Below, piece after piece: positions 53,190-62,363 of a stretch of 64,000 nucleotides of DNA. Position numbers and translations under genes: made by a program. The stretch is from contig NZ_JAHDTI010000002.1 in the NCBI RefSeq assembly GCF_018531495.1, positions 248,001-312,000 of the forward strand, written 5' to 3'. The notes beneath the pieces were generated by a model. It saw only the letters and a program-made list of their open reading frames with translations. It was not told the DNA's origin and ran no database searches. Numbering within the stretch: position 1 is the first letter of the stretch; each line of letters begins with the position of its first letter. This DNA comes from Nonomuraea sediminis (GTDB taxonomy: Bacteria > Actinomycetota > Actinomycetes > Streptosporangiales > Streptosporangiaceae).

Positions 53190-54598
53190 GGCTGGGTCCT
53201 CCACGACGGTTTGCTCAGCTTGATCAGCAGGTACGGCACGGCCAGCCCGACCAGCACCAGCCCGCCTCCCACGATCAGCACGTACACCAGCGGGCTGCCG
53301 GACCCGAACTGCGAGGGCGGCACGAACCCGATGAGCATGGCCGCCAGCGAGGCGGCGAACCCGACCACGCACAGCAGGGTCAGCGCCGGGGCGCGGTAGC
53401 CGCGCGGGTGGTCGGGCCGCTCGCGGCGCAGCTTGACCGCTGCCACGAACATCAGCAGGTAGACCACCAGGTAGATCTGCGTGGTGATCACCGACAGGAT
53501 CCAGTACGCGCTGGAGACGTTCGGGATCAGCGCGTAGAGCAGCGCGATGATCGTGGTGACCACGCCCTGCGCGACCAGGATGTTCTGCTGGACGCCGTGC
53601 CTGTTCAGTTTCTGCAGGACCGGCGGCAGGTAGCCGCCCTCCCGGCTGATCAGCAGCACACCCTTGGAGGGCCCGGCCAGCCACGTCAGCATGCCGCCGA
53701 GCGAGGCCGTGATCAGCATCAGCCCGAAGACCGGCGTCAGCCACTGCACGTCGAAGTGCGCGAAGACGGTGTCGAAGGCCTGCATCACGCCCGCGGTCAA
53801 GCTCACGCTGCCGGCGGGCACCACCCAGCTGATCGCCAGCGCGGGCAGGATGAAGATCAGCAGGACCAGGCCCGTGGCCAGGAACATCGTCTTGGGGAAC
53901 TCCCGCGCGGGGTTCTTGAGGCTGGAGACGTGCACGGCGTTCATCTCCATGCCCGAGTAGGACAGGAAGTTGTTCACGATCAGCACCAGGCTCGCGATGC
54001 CCGTCCACGGCGGCAGGAGGTGCGCGGCGTTCATCGGCGCGGCCGACGGGTTGCCCTGGGCCAGGAACACGATGCCCAGCAGCACCAGGACGGCGCCCGG
54101 CACGAGGGTCCCGATCACCAGGCCCGCGCTGGACAGCCCGGCGACGGTCTTGGTGCCCTGGCTGGAGACCCAGACCCCGGCCCAGTAGAGCACGACGATC
54201 ACGATGGCCGTGTAGACGCCGCTGGCGGCCAGCTGGGGATTGATGACATAGGCGAGCGTGCTTGCCACGTAGGCCAGCAGCGTCGGGTAGTAGAAGATCG
54301 TCATGGCGAACTGGCACCAGACGGCCAGGAAGCCGAGCGGCTTGGAGCTGAGCCCCTCGGCCACCCAGTTGTAGACGCCGCCGGACCAGCCCGAGGCCAG
54401 CTCCGCGGAGACCAGCGCGGTGGGCAGCAGGAACAGGATGGCCGGGACCACGTACAGGAAGATGCAGGCCAGGCCGTAGATGGCCATGCTCGGGGATGAG
54501 CGCAGGCTGGCGACCGAGCTCGTCGTCATGAATGCCAGGGCGACCCAGGAGATCCAGGCGGTGGTCGTCGGCTTGGCCTTCATGTCGGTAGAGCTCAC
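53186..54598 (-). CDS. APC-family amino-acid permease (GadC/YjeM-like)
   Basis: 470 aa with about 12 helices: LRSSPSMAIYGLACIFLYVV and AELASGWSGGVYNWVAEGL are near helices 1-3, and FLSYSGMEMNAVHVSSLKNP is the APC loop. The GTG at 54598 is five bases after GGGAGG. It imports or exchanges an amino acid or dipeptide that the downstream M20 enzyme would process. Confidence 0.9.
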   Translation of the reverse strand: MSSTDMKAKPTTTAWISWVALAFMTTSSVASLRSSPSMAIYGLACIFLYVVPAILFLLPTALVSAELASGWSGGVYNWVAEGLSSKPLGFLAVWCQFAMTIFYYPTLLAYVASTLAYVINPQLAASGVYTAIVIVVLYWAGVWVSSQGTKTVAGLSSAGLVIGTLVPGAVLVLLGIVFLAQGNPSAAPMNAAHLLPPWTGIASLVLIVNNFLSYSGMEMNAVHVSSLKNPAREFPKTMFLATGLVLLIFILPALAISWVVPAGSVSLTAGVMQAFDTVFAHFDVQWLTPVFGLMLITASLGGMLTWLAGPSKGVLLISREGGYLPPVLQKLNRHGVQQNILVAQGVVTTIIALLYALIPNVSSAYWILSVITTQIYLVVYLLMFVAAVKLRRERPDHPRGYRAPALTLLCVVGFAASLAAMLIGFVPPSQFGSGSPLVYVLIVGGGLVLVGLAVPYLLIKLSKPSWRTQP

Positions 54599-54669
54599 GC
54601 ATACCTCCCGTATCGGGAAGAACATCCCCCTTCGTCTTCCATGGGAGCCGCGCGAGTAGGCAAAGGTTC

Positions 54670-54699
54670 TTGACGCTCCAAGCCACGGAGGAGCATTAT
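54670..54699 (+). promoter_or_regulatory. Candidate promoter of the aromatic-degradation operon
   Basis: TTGACG (54670-54675) and CATTAT (54694-54699) are 18 bp apart, 37 bp before the first start codon at 54736. Confidence 0.45.
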
Positions 54700-54735
54700 C
54701 ACCGTAATCATCATACTGAATTAGGGAGGCTTGTC

Positions 54736-55584
54736 GTGCGCGTGGCGAATCTGAAGGGGCGGTTGGTTCTGGTCCAGGACGGCCTGGCCGTGGACGTGGA
54801 GCAGGCGAGCCAGGGCCTCTTCGGTGCCGATCCGCAGGCCATCTACGAGCGCTGGGCCGAGTTCCGCGCCTGGGCCGCCGAGGCCGCGCTGCCCGGCGGG
54901 GAGCCGATCGATCCCGAGGATCTGGGGGCTCCGGTGCCCACGCCGCGCCAGGTGTTCGCCATCGGGCTGAACTACCGGGACCACGCGGCCGAGTCGGGCT
55001 TCGCGGTGCCCGAGGGGCTGCCGCCGGTGTTCACCAAGTTCGTCTCGGCGATCACCGGGCCGGTCAGCGAGGTGAGGCTGCCGCCGGGCGGGAACACCGA
55101 CTGGGAGGTGGAGCTGGTCGCCGTGGTCGGCTCCCTGGCCAGGAACGTCGCCGAGGAGGACGTCTGGGGGCACATCGCCGGGCTCACCGTGGGCCAGGAC
55201 CTGTCCGAGCGCATCTCGCAGTTTGCCGGGGTCGCGCCGCAGTTCAGCATGGGCAAGTCGTTCCCCGGGTTCGCGCCGACCGGGCCGTGGGTGGTCACGC
55301 CCGACGAGTTCGCCGACCCCGACGACCTGACGCTCGGCTCGGCCATCAACGGCGAGGAGGTCCAGAAGGGGCACACCCGGGACCTGATCTTCTCGATCCC
55401 GGCGCTCGTGGCGCGGCTGTCGGCCCGGCTGCCGCTGCTGCCCGGCGACCTGATCTTCACCGGCACCCCGGCGGGCGTCGGCATGGGACGTACCCCGCAG
55501 CGGTGGCTGGCGCCCGGCGACGAGCTGGTCAGCCACGTCGAAGGGATCGGCGAGCTCCGTCAGAGGTTCGTGGAAGGACAGTGA
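54736..55584 (+). CDS. Fumarylacetoacetate hydrolase-family enzyme
   Basis: 282 aa. AIGLNYRDHAAESG, KFVSAITGP, DWEVELVAVVG (metal Glu) and SMGKSFPGFAPTGPWVV mark the FAH fold used for hydrolysis or isomerisation of ring-fission products. The GTG at 54736 lies six bases after GGGAGG. It shares its stop base with the dioxygenase start, so it probably acts on that enzyme's product. Confidence 0.9.
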   Translation: MRVANLKGRLVLVQDGLAVDVEQASQGLFGADPQAIYERWAEFRAWAAEAALPGGEPIDPEDLGAPVPTPRQVFAIGLNYRDHAAESGFAVPEGLPPVFTKFVSAITGPVSEVRLPPGGNTDWEVELVAVVGSLARNVAEEDVWGHIAGLTVGQDLSERISQFAGVAPQFSMGKSFPGFAPTGPWVVTPDEFADPDDLTLGSAINGEEVQKGHTRDLIFSIPALVARLSARLPLLPGDLIFTGTPAGVGMGRTPQRWLAPGDELVSHVEGIGELRQRFVEGQ

Positions 55585-56501
55585 TGGCCCTGCACCGGCT
55601 GATCTCCGTCACGATGGGCGTGCCCGACGTGGCGGAGACCGCGGCCTACTACACCGACTTCGGCCTGCGCCCCGACGGCGACGGCTGGTTCGCCACCCGG
55701 GACGCCGGGCGCCAGCTGCGCGTCGTCGCGGCGCCCACCCGGCGCCTGGTCGAGCTGCGCGTCGCGGCCGACAGCGCCGACGACCTGTCCGCCGCCGCCT
55801 CCCGGCTGTCCCGGCTCAGCGTCCCGCACGAGCTGGGCGAGACCCTCACGGCGGTCGAGCGGGTCACGGGCGTGCGGGCGGTGCTGGAGGTCGCGCCTCG
55901 GCTGGTGCAGGACACCGTGGCGGCCACCACCTACAACGGGCCAGGCAGGATCGAGCGGACGGGCGCCCGCGCGCCCGGAATCCTGCGGGCCGAGCCGGTG
56001 CGGCCGCGCAAGCTGGGCCACGCCGTGGTCGGCACGACCGACTTCGCGACCACGACAGCGTTCTTCCGCGACGGGCTCGGGTTCCTCACCAGCGACCTGA
56101 TCAAGGACGCCGGAGTCTTCCTGCGCTGCTCGACCGACCACCACAACCTGCTGGTCCTGGCCGCGCCCGTCAGCTTCCTGCACCACACCTCGTGGCAGGT
56201 CGACGACATCGACGACATCGGCAGGGGCGCCCGGGCCATGCTCGAGGACCACCCCGAACGGCACGTGTGGGGGCTGGGCAGGCACCACGCCGGGTCCAAC
56301 TTCTTCTGGTACCTGAAAGACCCGGCGGGCAACTTCTCCGAGTACTACTCGGACATGGACTGCGTCCTCGACGACCAGCTCTGGACGCCCGAGACGCTGG
56401 AGGGCGCCAAGGGCCTGTTCAACTGGGGTCCACCGCCGCCTCCCTCGTTCCTGCGCCCGGACGACCTGGCGGCGCTGATGTCCGGGGCGCACAGCCGGTG
56501 A
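55584..56501 (+). CDS. Extradiol ring-cleavage dioxygenase (VOC, catechol 2,3-dioxygenase type)
   Basis: 305 aa with two VOC modules. The C-terminal catalytic module carries the iron triad: His in KLGHAVVGT, His in HHTSWQVDD, and Glu in GNFSEYYSD. It cleaves a catecholic ring next to the diol. It is coupled to both neighbours (TGATG and GTGA), which gives the order hydrolase, dioxygenase, hydroxylase. Confidence 0.9.
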   Translation: MALHRLISVTMGVPDVAETAAYYTDFGLRPDGDGWFATRDAGRQLRVVAAPTRRLVELRVAADSADDLSAAASRLSRLSVPHELGETLTAVERVTGVRAVLEVAPRLVQDTVAATTYNGPGRIERTGARAPGILRAEPVRPRKLGHAVVGTTDFATTTAFFRDGLGFLTSDLIKDAGVFLRCSTDHHNLLVLAAPVSFLHHTSWQVDDIDDIGRGARAMLEDHPERHVWGLGRHHAGSNFFWYLKDPAGNFSEYYSDMDCVLDDQLWTPETLEGAKGLFNWGPPPPPSFLRPDDLAALMSGAHSR

Positions 56502-57991
56502 CGCCCGTGCTGATCGCCGGGGGCAGCCCCGTCGGGCTGGCGACCGCCCTCGAACTGGCCCACCACGGCGTGCCGAGCCTGGTCGTGGAGCCGCGCGAGG
56601 AGGTGTCCTGGCTGCGCCCGCGCGCCAAGACCACCTCGGCGCGGAGCATGGAGCTGTTCCGCCGCTGGGGCGTGGCGGCCACCATCCGCGAGCGCGCCCC
56701 GCTGCCCGTGGCCTGGTCGGACGAGGCGGTGTTCGTCACCGGCCTGCTCGGCCAGGAGATCACCCGGTTCGACCGCTGCTTCGGGCTCGACCTCGCCGGC
56801 GACGACCGGGCCGCCGAGCCCGGGCAGCAGGTGTCGCAGCCGCTGGTCGAGCAGATGCTGCGGGAGGCGGTGCACGCCTCGCCGCACGCCCGCCTGCTGA
56901 CCGGGCGGCGGGTCACCGGGATGCGCGAGGACGCCTTCGGGGTGTCCGTCACGCTCGACTCCGCCGAGGTGATCCGGGCGTCCTACGTGGTGGGGTGCGA
57001 CGGGTCGCGCAGCGTGACCAGGGAGGCCATCGGCGCCCGCTATCTCGGGCGGGCCGACTCGCGTCCCAACCTCAACATCGTCTTCCGCGCGCCGGGGCTG
57101 GCCGAGCGGGTTCCGTTCGGGCCCGCCGTCCATTACTGGGTCCTGCATCCGTCGCAGCCGGGGCTCGCGGGCAGGCTGGACCTGGAGGAGACCTGGTGGT
57201 GCATCGCGCAGGGGGTGACCTCAGGCGACCCGCTGGAGATCATCCGCAACCTGGCCAGGGCCTCCTTGGACGTGGAGGTGCTGGCCACCGATCCGTGGAC
57301 GGCGCGGATGCTGCTCGTCGACCGCTACTCCAGCGAGCGGATCTTCCTGGCGGGCGACTCCGCGCACCAGAACCCGCCCTGGGGCGGGCACGGCTTCACC
57401 ACCGGCATCGGCGACGCGGTCAACCTCGGCTGGAAGCTCGCCGCGGTGATCAACGGGTGGGCGCCGCGCTCGCTGACGGCCACCTACGCGCTGGAACGGC
57501 GGCCGATCGCCGAACGGACCATCGCCGAGGCCGCACGCAACATGGCCACTCTCGCGCCGGAACTGTCCCATCCCCGGCTGGACTCCCCCTCCGTACGGCA
57601 GAGCGTCGCGGAGGCCGTGCAGCGGGCCAAGGACTCCGAGTTCCACAGCCTGGACCTGGTGCTCGGCTACACCTACGACGGTTCGCCGATCGTGTCAGGC
57701 GACGGTGCGCGGCTGCCGCATCGCTGGCTCGGGCCGGGTGACTCCCTCTACGACCACCTCGGGCCGGAGTTCACCATCCTCGGCCGCGAGGTGGACGGGT
57801 TCGTCAAGGCCGCCGCGGACGAGGGCGTCCCGCTCACGTCCTACGACGACGGCCTGCCCGGGCTGCGGCTCGTCCGGCCCGACCAGCACGTGGCCTGGTC
57901 GGGACCGGACGACTCGCATGCCCTCGAGATCCTGCGGATGGCGATCAGTCGGGCGCCCAGTACTTCTGCAGGACCTTCTCCATCCGCCTGA
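56498..57991 (+). CDS. FAD-dependent aromatic hydroxylase (PheA/TfdB/MhpA-type)
   Basis: 497 aa. The FAD dinucleotide motif is VLIAGGSPVGLATALELA, slightly changed from GxGPxG. The DG motif is VGCDGSRSVTRE, and the GD motif is FLAGDSAHQNPPWGGHGFTTGIGDAVNLGWKL. It would use NAD(P)H and O2 to hydroxylate a phenolic substrate to the catechol. It overlaps the dioxygenase by GTGA. Its end overlaps the convergent secreted-protein gene by 47 bp. Confidence 0.92.
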   Translation: MTPVLIAGGSPVGLATALELAHHGVPSLVVEPREEVSWLRPRAKTTSARSMELFRRWGVAATIRERAPLPVAWSDEAVFVTGLLGQEITRFDRCFGLDLAGDDRAAEPGQQVSQPLVEQMLREAVHASPHARLLTGRRVTGMREDAFGVSVTLDSAEVIRASYVVGCDGSRSVTREAIGARYLGRADSRPNLNIVFRAPGLAERVPFGPAVHYWVLHPSQPGLAGRLDLEETWWCIAQGVTSGDPLEIIRNLARASLDVEVLATDPWTARMLLVDRYSSERIFLAGDSAHQNPPWGGHGFTTGIGDAVNLGWKLAAVINGWAPRSLTATYALERRPIAERTIAEAARNMATLAPELSHPRLDSPSVRQSVAEAVQRAKDSEFHSLDLVLGYTYDGSPIVSGDGARLPHRWLGPGDSLYDHLGPEFTILGREVDGFVKAAADEGVPLTSYDDGLPGLRLVRPDQHVAWSGPDDSHALEILRMAISRAPSTSAGPSPSA

Positions 57992-58379
57992 CCACCGGGC
58001 TCCACGTCTGCGTCAGCGTGTACCGGCTGACGTGGCGCCCGCGGTAGGTCAGCGTGTACTTCAGGAAGTCGGCCCCCTGCGGCTGCGCCTCGTCCTTGCC
58101 GAGCTTCAGCTGCTTCAGGCTCCCGCGCAGCCCGCGCCACTCGGCCCCGGTCAGACACTTGTCGATCACGGGACCCGTCCTGCGGCTCAGCCGCACACAC
58201 CCGTTGGTGTACACGACCACCCGGTCCTGCAGCCCTGCGAACCCACCCTGCTCCCGCAGCTCAACCAACACCTTCTTCCGTACGGCTACCGCCGCGCCAT
58301 CCGCCTGCGCCGGTGCTCCTACGCCGATGCTCAGCGCGACCACGCCGACCGCGAGCACTCCGATCCGCCACGTCTTCAT
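57945..58379 (-). CDS. Secreted emfourin-like protein
   Basis: 144 aa. The signal peptide (residues 1-27) is MKTWRIGVLAVGVVALSIGV and ends in APAQA. The mature domain has GGFAGLQDRVVVYTNG and RYTLTQTWSPVVRRMEKVL, a pattern like emfourin (inhibitor of M4 metalloproteases), plus two cysteines. AAAGGAG precedes the ATG at 58379. Assignment is tentative. Confidence 0.6.
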   Translation of the reverse strand: MKTWRIGVLAVGVVALSIGVGAPAQADGAAVAVRKKVLVELREQGGFAGLQDRVVVYTNGCVRLSRRTGPVIDKCLTGAEWRGLRGSLKQLKLGKDEAQPQGADFLKYTLTYRGRHVSRYTLTQTWSPVVRRMEKVLQKYWAPD

Positions 58380-58460
58380 ACTCCTTTGGACGCATGAGAT
58401 CGCCGATCCGCTCACGGATCGGGCAATCTCCCGCATTTACCCTGGTGAGACGTTGTGGGC

Positions 58461-58580
58461 GATCTCACGCTCCTAGCCTCGCGAAGCGGACGGGACCGCG
58501 GCGGTCGCGGCGGCGTGGTGGATCTCGCGCGTCTAGCCTCGCGAGGCGGACGGAACCGCGGCGGTCGCGGCGGCGTGGGC
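58461..58580. repeat. Two 60-bp direct tandem repeats at the 3' end of the TetR gene
   Basis: Units 58461-58520 and 58521-58580 share nearly all bases, including CTAGCCTCGCGA and ACCGCGGCGGTCGCGGCGGC. The second unit holds the last codons and stop of the TetR gene. The first is its duplicate past the stop. Confidence 0.85.
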
Positions 58581-59798
58581 GGCGCCGCGGCCTTCGGCTC
58601 TGGCCACGATCCGGCCGTCGCGGACGCGGACCGCGACCTCCGTCTCGTCGCTCACCGCAGCCACCCCAGCGGCCGCCGCCACGGACCCGGGCTCGTCGAA
58701 CACGACCTGCAGGCCCGGCCACGCCTCCTGCGGGAACGCCTCCCGTACCCCCGTGCACAGCTCGCCGACCACCAGCCGCGCCAGCGGCCCGAGCTCAGCC
58801 GGATCCGACGTGACCAGCACCGCCGTCACCCCGACCCCCGCAGGCGCCGCCCGGACGGCCTCCTCCACCGCCTCGGCCCGCTGCAGCCCCACCACGACCA
58901 CGACCCCCTCGCCGCCGCCGAGCCGGGCGGATGCGCCGCGCACGGCATCGACGGCCGGCGGCGGCGACCACGGCTCATCGACCGGACGGGCGGGAGGCGC
59001 CCACGGCAGGTGCGCCGGAGCCCATCCGGTGTCGAGCTCGGCCCCCGCCAACCGCTCACACACCTTGATCACGTCGAACGGCTCCACGAACCCGGCCGCG
59101 GCGGCCGCCAGCTGCCGGGCCCCGTGCAACGTGGTCAGCACCGCCTCGGCCACCGGCACCAGCCGCCCATGCGGCACGGCCGGCTGCCGGATCCGCTCCA
59201 GCCGCTCGGCCTGCGTCCCCACCACCCGAACCCGCTCCATCGCCAGCCCGAGCAGCAACGCGTCCAGCTTCAGCAGTTGCCCGTAGACCCGCCGAGTCCG
59301 CTCATCACCCAGGACCTCCCCCACCAGGTCGACCCCCAGCCACGCCTCCGACTCCGCGCTGGCCAGCGGCAACCCCCCGACCCACCACCGAGCGAACGCC
59401 CCCACCGGGTCCCCACCTCTGACCGCGGGTGCGGCGTGCCCTGCCACCTCCACGTACCCCGCGCCGGCACTCGTCCCGGCCCGCGCACCACGCGTACCGC
59501 CGAACGCCGCCTCGGCGTCGGGTGAAACACCGCCGAGCGCCCTCCCGGTCTCGGTGCCTCGGTTGGTTGTGAACGTGTCCTCGGCGGCGGGGGACGCGAG
59601 GTGGGCGAGGACGGCGAAGTAGAGGGCGCGTTTGCTGGGGAAGTTGGAGTAGACGGCGCCGCGGGTCAGGCCGGCGGCCTCGGCGATGGCGTCGATCTTG
59701 GCGTCGCGGTAGCCGCGGGCGGCGAACTCCTCCTTGGCGGCGGCTAGCACCCTGGCCCGGTTGCGCTCCTGCGTCTCCGCTCTGGTGAGGCGTGCCAT
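58533..59798 (-). CDS. Unusually long TetR-family regulator with extra C-terminal domain
   Basis: 421 aa, twice the normal length. The HTH is KIDAIAEAAGLTRGAVYSNF (about residues 34-53). A typical TetR ligand domain would end near 240. The further 180 residues (from about 240) alternate strands and helices, and the end (VSDETEVAVRVRDGRIVARA) looks like a thioredoxin-like fold without its cysteines. ATG at 59798. It is divergent from the P450-ClpX unit. Confidence 0.82.
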   Translation of the reverse strand: MARLTRAETQERNRARVLAAAKEEFAARGYRDAKIDAIAEAAGLTRGAVYSNFPSKRALYFAVLAHLASPAAEDTFTTNRGTETGRALGGVSPDAEAAFGGTRGARAGTSAGAGYVEVAGHAAPAVRGGDPVGAFARWWVGGLPLASAESEAWLGVDLVGEVLGDERTRRVYGQLLKLDALLLGLAMERVRVVGTQAERLERIRQPAVPHGRLVPVAEAVLTTLHGARQLAAAAAGFVEPFDVIKVCERLAGAELDTGWAPAHLPWAPPARPVDEPWSPPPAVDAVRGASARLGGGEGVVVVVGLQRAEAVEEAVRAAPAGVGVTAVLVTSDPAELGPLARLVVGELCTGVREAFPQEAWPGLQVVFDEPGSVAAAAGVAAVSDETEVAVRVRDGRIVARAEGRGAAHAAATAAVPSASRG

Positions 59799-59895
59799 CG
59801 ATCCCCTCGCTGCGCGTTTGCCGGGCGGTGGGTTCAAGGATACTGTCACCATCCAGATGATGAGACCATGTGATCTGAACATGCGGGAGGAACTC

Positions 59896-61068
59896 ATGAC
59901 CGGAGTACCCGAGATCGACCTCACGGACATGGCCGTGATCCAGGACCCGTTCGGGACATACGGCGCGGCCCGCGAGCAGGGCCCCGTGGCCCGGCTGCTG
60001 ATCCCCGGGATGGCGCCGATGTGGGTCGTCACGCGGCACGCCGAGGCTCGGGCGATGCTCGGCGACCCCAGGTTCGAGATCAACGCGGGCAGCTTCATGC
60101 GCCCGGACGTGCCCGACGACTGCCTGCCGTACATGAGCACCATGAGCGAGATGAACGGCCAGGAGCACGCGCGCCTGCGCCGCCTGGTCGCCCCCGCGTT
60201 CACCCCCCGCCGCGCCAACGACTTCCGCCCCCGCATCCAGACCCTCGTCGACCACCTGCTCGACGCCCTCGACACCGAGCCGGTGGACCTGCTGACGGGG
60301 TTCGCTCGGGTGTTGCCGATGGAGGTGATCTGTGAGCTCGTCGGGATTCCCGACCAGGACAGGCCGCGCTGGCGGGAGTACGGCGCGACCGTGGCGGCGG
60401 GGGTGGGCGAGGCGTTCGGGAAGGCGATCCCGGGGATCATGGAGGGCGCCAAGGCGGCCGTGGCACGGCGGCGGGAGGAGCCTGGCGACGACCTGGTGAC
60501 CGATCTGGTGCAGGCGGTCGACGGCGGGGACCGGCTGAGCGAGACCGAGCTGGTCACGATGATCTGGCAACTGGTCCTGTCCGGCCAGACCCCGACGAAC
60601 CTGATCGCGAACTCCGTCGCGACCCTGCTCACCCACCCCGACCAGCTCCAGGCCCTCCGTGACGACCCCGCGAAGATGCCGCAGGCCGTGGAGGAGCTGA
60701 TCCGCTGGTGCGGTCCGGCCTTGCTGTCGATCCCGCGCTACGCCCGCGAGGATCTCGACCTGTATGGCGTGCCGGTGAACAAGGGCGAGGCCGTCTGCGT
60801 GTCCGTGGCCGCGGCCAACCACGACCCGCGGGCCTTCCCCGCCCCCGACAGGTTCGACATCGCCAACGGCCAGCAGAACCACCTGGGCTTCTCGTTCGGA
60901 CCGCACTTCTGCGTGGGCGCGTCCGTGGCCAGGGTGGTGACCGAGGTGGCGCTCACGTCGCTGTTCCAGCGCTTCCCCGGCCTGGCACTGGCCGCCGAGC
61001 TGGACGAGATCCGCGCCCCCGACCCGGGCACGTGGCGCCTGACGTCGCTGCCGGTGACGCTGCGATGA
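59896..61068 (+). CDS. Cytochrome P450 with atypical I-helix
   Basis: 390 aa. The heme loop is [10 protein letters not shown] with Cys339, and ExxR lies at 267-270. In the I-helix the usual AGxET/DT is SGQTPT (229-234), so the acid is Thr232 and the next Thr is Pro233. This may impair normal O2 cleavage or mark an unusual reaction. GGGAGG lies before the ATG at 59896. It overlaps the ClpX-like gene by ATGA and has no ferredoxin nearby. Confidence 0.92.
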   Translation: MTGVPEIDLTDMAVIQDPFGTYGAAREQGPVARLLIPGMAPMWVVTRHAEARAMLGDPRFEINAGSFMRPDVPDDCLPYMSTMSEMNGQEHARLRRLVAPAFTPRRANDFRPRIQTLVDHLLDALDTEPVDLLTGFARVLPMEVICELVGIPDQDRPRWREYGATVAAGVGEAFGKAIPGIMEGAKAAVARRREEPGDDLVTDLVQAVDGGDRLSETELVTMIWQLVLSGQTPTNLIANSVATLLTHPDQLQALRDDPAKMPQAVEELIRWCGPALLSIPRYAREDLDLYGVPVNKGEAVCVSVAAANHDPRAFPAPDRFDIANGQQNHLGFSFGPHFCVGASVARVVTEVALTSLFQRFPGLALAAELDEIRAPDPGTWRLTSLPVTLR

Positions 61069-62234
61069 GCGAGCTCGCCTGCGCCTTCTGCGGCAAGCCC
61101 CAGAGGCAGGTCAGGAAGCTCATCGCGGGCCCCGGCAGGATCTGCATCTGCGACGGCTGCGTGGCCGTCTCCAACGAGCTGATCGCCGACGAAAGCCCCG
61201 AACTGCCCCCGCTGCCCAAGCCGAGGGAGATCCACACCTTCCTCGACGACTACGTGATCGGCCAGGATCACGCCAAGCGGACGCTGGCCGTGGCCGTCTA
61301 CAACCACTACAAACGGGTCAGGTCGGGGGCCGGGGAGCTCGGCAAGTCCAACATCCTGCTGGTCGGCCCGACGGGGTCGGGCAAGACGTACCTGGCCCAG
61401 ACGCTGGCCAGAATGCTGGACGTCCCGTTCGCGATGGCCGACGCCACCGCGCTGACCGAGGCCGGGTACGTCGGGGAGGACGTCGAGACCGTCCTGGTCA
61501 AGCTGCTGCGGGCCGCCGACCACGACGTGCGGCGGGCCGAGCAGGGCATCGTCTACCTCGACGAGGTCGACAAGCTCACCCGCAAGAGCGAGAACCCGTC
61601 GATCATCCGCGACGTCTCCGGCGAGGGCGTCCAGCAGGCGCTGCTGAAGATCATGGAGGGCACGGTCGCGGAGGTCCCGCCGGAAGGCGGCCGCAAGCAC
61701 CCGCAGCAGGACACCGTCAAGCTCGACACCACGAACGTGCTGTTCATCGCCGGCGGCGCGTTCGAGGGCCTGGAGCTGCCCGACGAGCGCCACGCCGGGT
61801 TCCTCCCCCGCGCCCGGCAGGCCAGGAACCTCCCCCGCGAGCTCATGGCCTACGGGCTCATCCCGGAGTTCGTCGGCCGCCTGCCCGTCATCGCCACGCT
61901 CGAGCAGCTCGACCTCGAGGCCCTGGTCCGCATCCTGACCGAGCCGCGCAACGCGCTGATCAAGCAGTACCGCAGGCTGTTCGAGCTGGACGGCGTGGAC
62001 CTGGAGTTCACCGACGACGCCGTGACCGCGATCGCCGAGCAGGCGCTGCTGCGCCGCACCGGCGCCAGGGCCACCAAGGCGATCATGGAAGAGGTCCTGC
62101 TCAACCTCATGTACGAGGTGCCGAGCCGCGACGACGTAGCCCGTGTGGTGATAGATCGGGACACGGTGCGGAACAGAGTGAACCCGACTCTGATCCCCCG
62201 AGAACACGAGGGACCCACCGAGAAATCAGCCTAA
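61065..62234 (+). CDS. ClpX-like AAA+ unfoldase paralogue
   Basis: 389 aa, about 40 shorter than house-keeping ClpX. The zinc-binding domain has Cys6, Cys9, Cys29 and Cys32. Walker A GPTGSGKT is at 101-108, pore loop GYVG at 134-137, Walker B VYLDEVDK at 163-170, and GGRKHP is kept. The ClpP-docking loop, usually with I/L-G-F, is shorter and reads AGF (244-246). It may unfold or remodel proteins with weak or no ClpP binding. It is coupled to a P450, which is an unusual partner. Confidence 0.9.
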   Translation: MSELACAFCGKPQRQVRKLIAGPGRICICDGCVAVSNELIADESPELPPLPKPREIHTFLDDYVIGQDHAKRTLAVAVYNHYKRVRSGAGELGKSNILLVGPTGSGKTYLAQTLARMLDVPFAMADATALTEAGYVGEDVETVLVKLLRAADHDVRRAEQGIVYLDEVDKLTRKSENPSIIRDVSGEGVQQALLKIMEGTVAEVPPEGGRKHPQQDTVKLDTTNVLFIAGGAFEGLELPDERHAGFLPRARQARNLPRELMAYGLIPEFVGRLPVIATLEQLDLEALVRILTEPRNALIKQYRRLFELDGVDLEFTDDAVTAIAEQALLRRTGARATKAIMEEVLLNLMYEVPSRDDVARVVIDRDTVRNRVNPTLIPREHEGPTEKSA

Positions 62235-62275
62235 TCCGGAATACACTCGCCGAGCGGAGCCGTTAGCCACCGGGA

Positions 62276-62290
62276 GGCGCGACAGGCGCC
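62276..62290. repeat. Small hairpin between ClpX-like and NRPS genes
   Basis: GGCGC-GACAG-GCGCC, a 5-bp stem. It could be a weak terminator. The rest of the 129-bp gap shows no gene. Confidence 0.3.
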
Positions 62291-62363
62291 GAACCGGCGG
62301 CCAAGTACGCACTCAGCAACACCAGCGCTGTGGCTGCCCACCCCTCGTAACAGGGAGCCACGC

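Noticed and set aside
62235..62363. Possible tRNA gene in the gap before the NRPS
   Set aside because: A small GC hairpin is present but no T-loop GTTCGA motif or cloverleaf could be drawn.
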